Assembly: GCF_003574655.1 (NCBI RefSeq)
Contig: NZ_QNUM01000002.1
Span: 372,001 to 436,000 of the forward strand
Source of the DNA: Cohaesibacter haloalkalitolerans
GTDB taxonomy: Bacteria > Pseudomonadota > Alphaproteobacteria > Rhizobiales > Cohaesibacteraceae
DNA length: 64,000 nucleotides
Reading direction: 5' to 3'
Part shown: piece by piece, positions 63,324 through 64,000 of the stretch
How the letters are laid out: each line of letters opens with the position of its first letter
How positions within the stretch are numbered: position 1 is the first letter of the stretch
Notes under the pieces: model-generated
The model's database searches: none
Seen by the model: only the letters and a program-made list of their open reading frames with translations
Told to the model about the DNA's origin: nothing
Position numbers and translations under genes: made by a program

Positions 63324-64000
63324 CAGATGCTTCAGCATTGGGTATGTGGGGTGTTCCCCTTGCCATCCTTGGCGGTGCCATCCGCGTTTCCACGCCCTTT
63401 CTGTTCGTCTCGCTCGGTGAATGCCTCACCGAGCGCTCCGGACGCATCAACTTGGGGCTCGAAGGCACGCTGGTCATCGGCGCGATGACCGGCTACGCCA
63501 TGTCCTATCATTCGGGTTCCCCGTTCATCGGTGTCGCCTCGGCGGCGTTGGCGGGGCTGGTCTTCGGCCTCATTCATGGTTGGCTCTGCAGCTTTCGCCA
63601 TGTCAACGACATTGCCGTTGGCATTTCCATGATGATCGTCGGGCTGGGCCTCGCCTTTTATTTCGGCAAACCATACATCCAGCCGACGGCACCGCGTCTG
63701 CCGTCCATTTCCTTCGGCTGGTGGTCGGACATTCCGCAGGTACAGGCCGCGTTGCAGGTCAATGTCCTGTTCATTGCCGGGGCAGTGCTGGCCTTCCTCA
63801 TGGCCTGGATGTTCCGCAATACCCGTATCGGCCTCACCGTGCGTGTGGTTGGTGACAGCACGGATGCCGCACGCACCCTCGGCATTCGTCCCACCCGGGT
63901 GCGCGTTCTGGCAACCGCAGTTGGCGGAGCCTTTGCCGGTGTCGGCGGCTCCTATCTGTCGCTCTACTATCCGGGCAGCTGGAGCGAGGGCATCGCTTCC
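63320..64000 (+). CDS. BMP-type ABC transporter permease 2 (3' end outside window)
   Basis: 227 codons visible, cut by the right edge. GLEGTLVIGAMTGYAMS, HVNDIAVGISMMIVGLGLAFYFG (in parts) and VGDSTDAARTLGIRPTRVRVLA match the second permease of BMP-type transporters. The ATPase is not in the window and should lie downstream. Confidence 0.9.
   Translation, partial: MTDASALGMWGVPLAILGGAIRVSTPFLFVSLGECLTERSGRINLGLEGTLVIGAMTGYAMSYHSGSPFIGVASAALAGLVFGLIHGWLCSFRHVNDIAVGISMMIVGLGLAFYFGKPYIQPTAPRLPSISFGWWSDIPQVQAALQVNVLFIAGAVLAFLMAWMFRNTRIGLTVRVVGDSTDAARTLGIRPTRVRVLATAVGGAFAGVGGSYLSLYYPGSWSEGIAS

Noticed and set aside
1..64000. CRISPR array, prophage, transposon or tRNA-linked island
   Set aside because: No regularly spaced repeats, integrase, transposase or tRNA-like cloverleaf was noticed by reading; a computed scan was not possible.

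Overview
The window looks like chromosomal DNA from a GC-rich alphaproteobacterium, most likely of the order Hyphomicrobiales (Rhizobiales). The clues are an IolC-DUF2090 fusion next to an RpiR-type IolR, TRAP and BMP-type transporters, AtzF and dense, mostly short operons. A Cohaesibacter-like marine member is a guess; the genus cannot be fixed from sequence alone. I saw no rRNA, tRNA, CRISPR array, insertion sequence, integrase or plasmid/phage replication gene.

Layout. (1) Positions 1-11495, minus strand: a six-gene operon around SrfA/SrfB/SrfC homologues (Salmonella ssrB-regulated-factor family). It adds a membrane-anchored trypsin-like protease, another single-pass membrane protein and a secreted von Willebrand A protein cut by the window edge. 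This is the most unusual system here: an Hsp70/actin-like ATPase, a large GTPase and four envelope proteins with no settled function. (2) 11.9-30 kb: a Bcr/CflA exporter, a MarR-SDR pair, then many small redox/isomerase genes (SDRs, a Tat-exported alcohol dehydrogenase, cupins, a carboxymuconolactone-decarboxylase-like protein, an NADP reductase-like protein, cytochrome P460, LysR). Three cyclophilin-like-fold paralogues are interspersed (a fourth lies at 37.5 kb). A DUF3737 beta-helix gene and a MalY/PatB aminotransferase-fold gene follow. (3) 30.3-36.3 kb: a fructosamine (Amadori product) utilisation module with a deglycase, kinase, LacI repressor, solute-binding protein and fused permease-ATPase. 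Matching TGAGACCGGTCTCA operators lie before both transcription units. (4) 36.4-45.1 kb: SDR, cyclophilin-like, LysR/tannase, Gal80-like oxidoreductase/AraC, small membrane proteins and a Tat-lipoprotein L,D-transpeptidase. (5) 45.2-48.7 kb: a divergent arsenic-resistance cluster (ArsR, ArsP-like permease and thioredoxin against ArsC and Acr3). (6) 48.8-58.0 kb: iolB and iolC-DUF2090, RpiR regulator, TRAP transporter and transketolase. (7) 58.0-64.0 kb: allophanate hydrolase, a divergent LysR and a BMP-type ABC transporter running off the right edge, with a shared GGTGCA-N5-TGCACC operator.

How the parts work together. Most segments are catabolic or detoxification modules paired with a local regulator and transporter, and several have visible palindromic operators that tie regulator to targets. 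The srf operon is the exception: no regulator, no obvious substrate, and three membrane proteins that probably form an envelope-spanning assembly driven by the cytoplasmic SrfB and SrfC nucleotidases.
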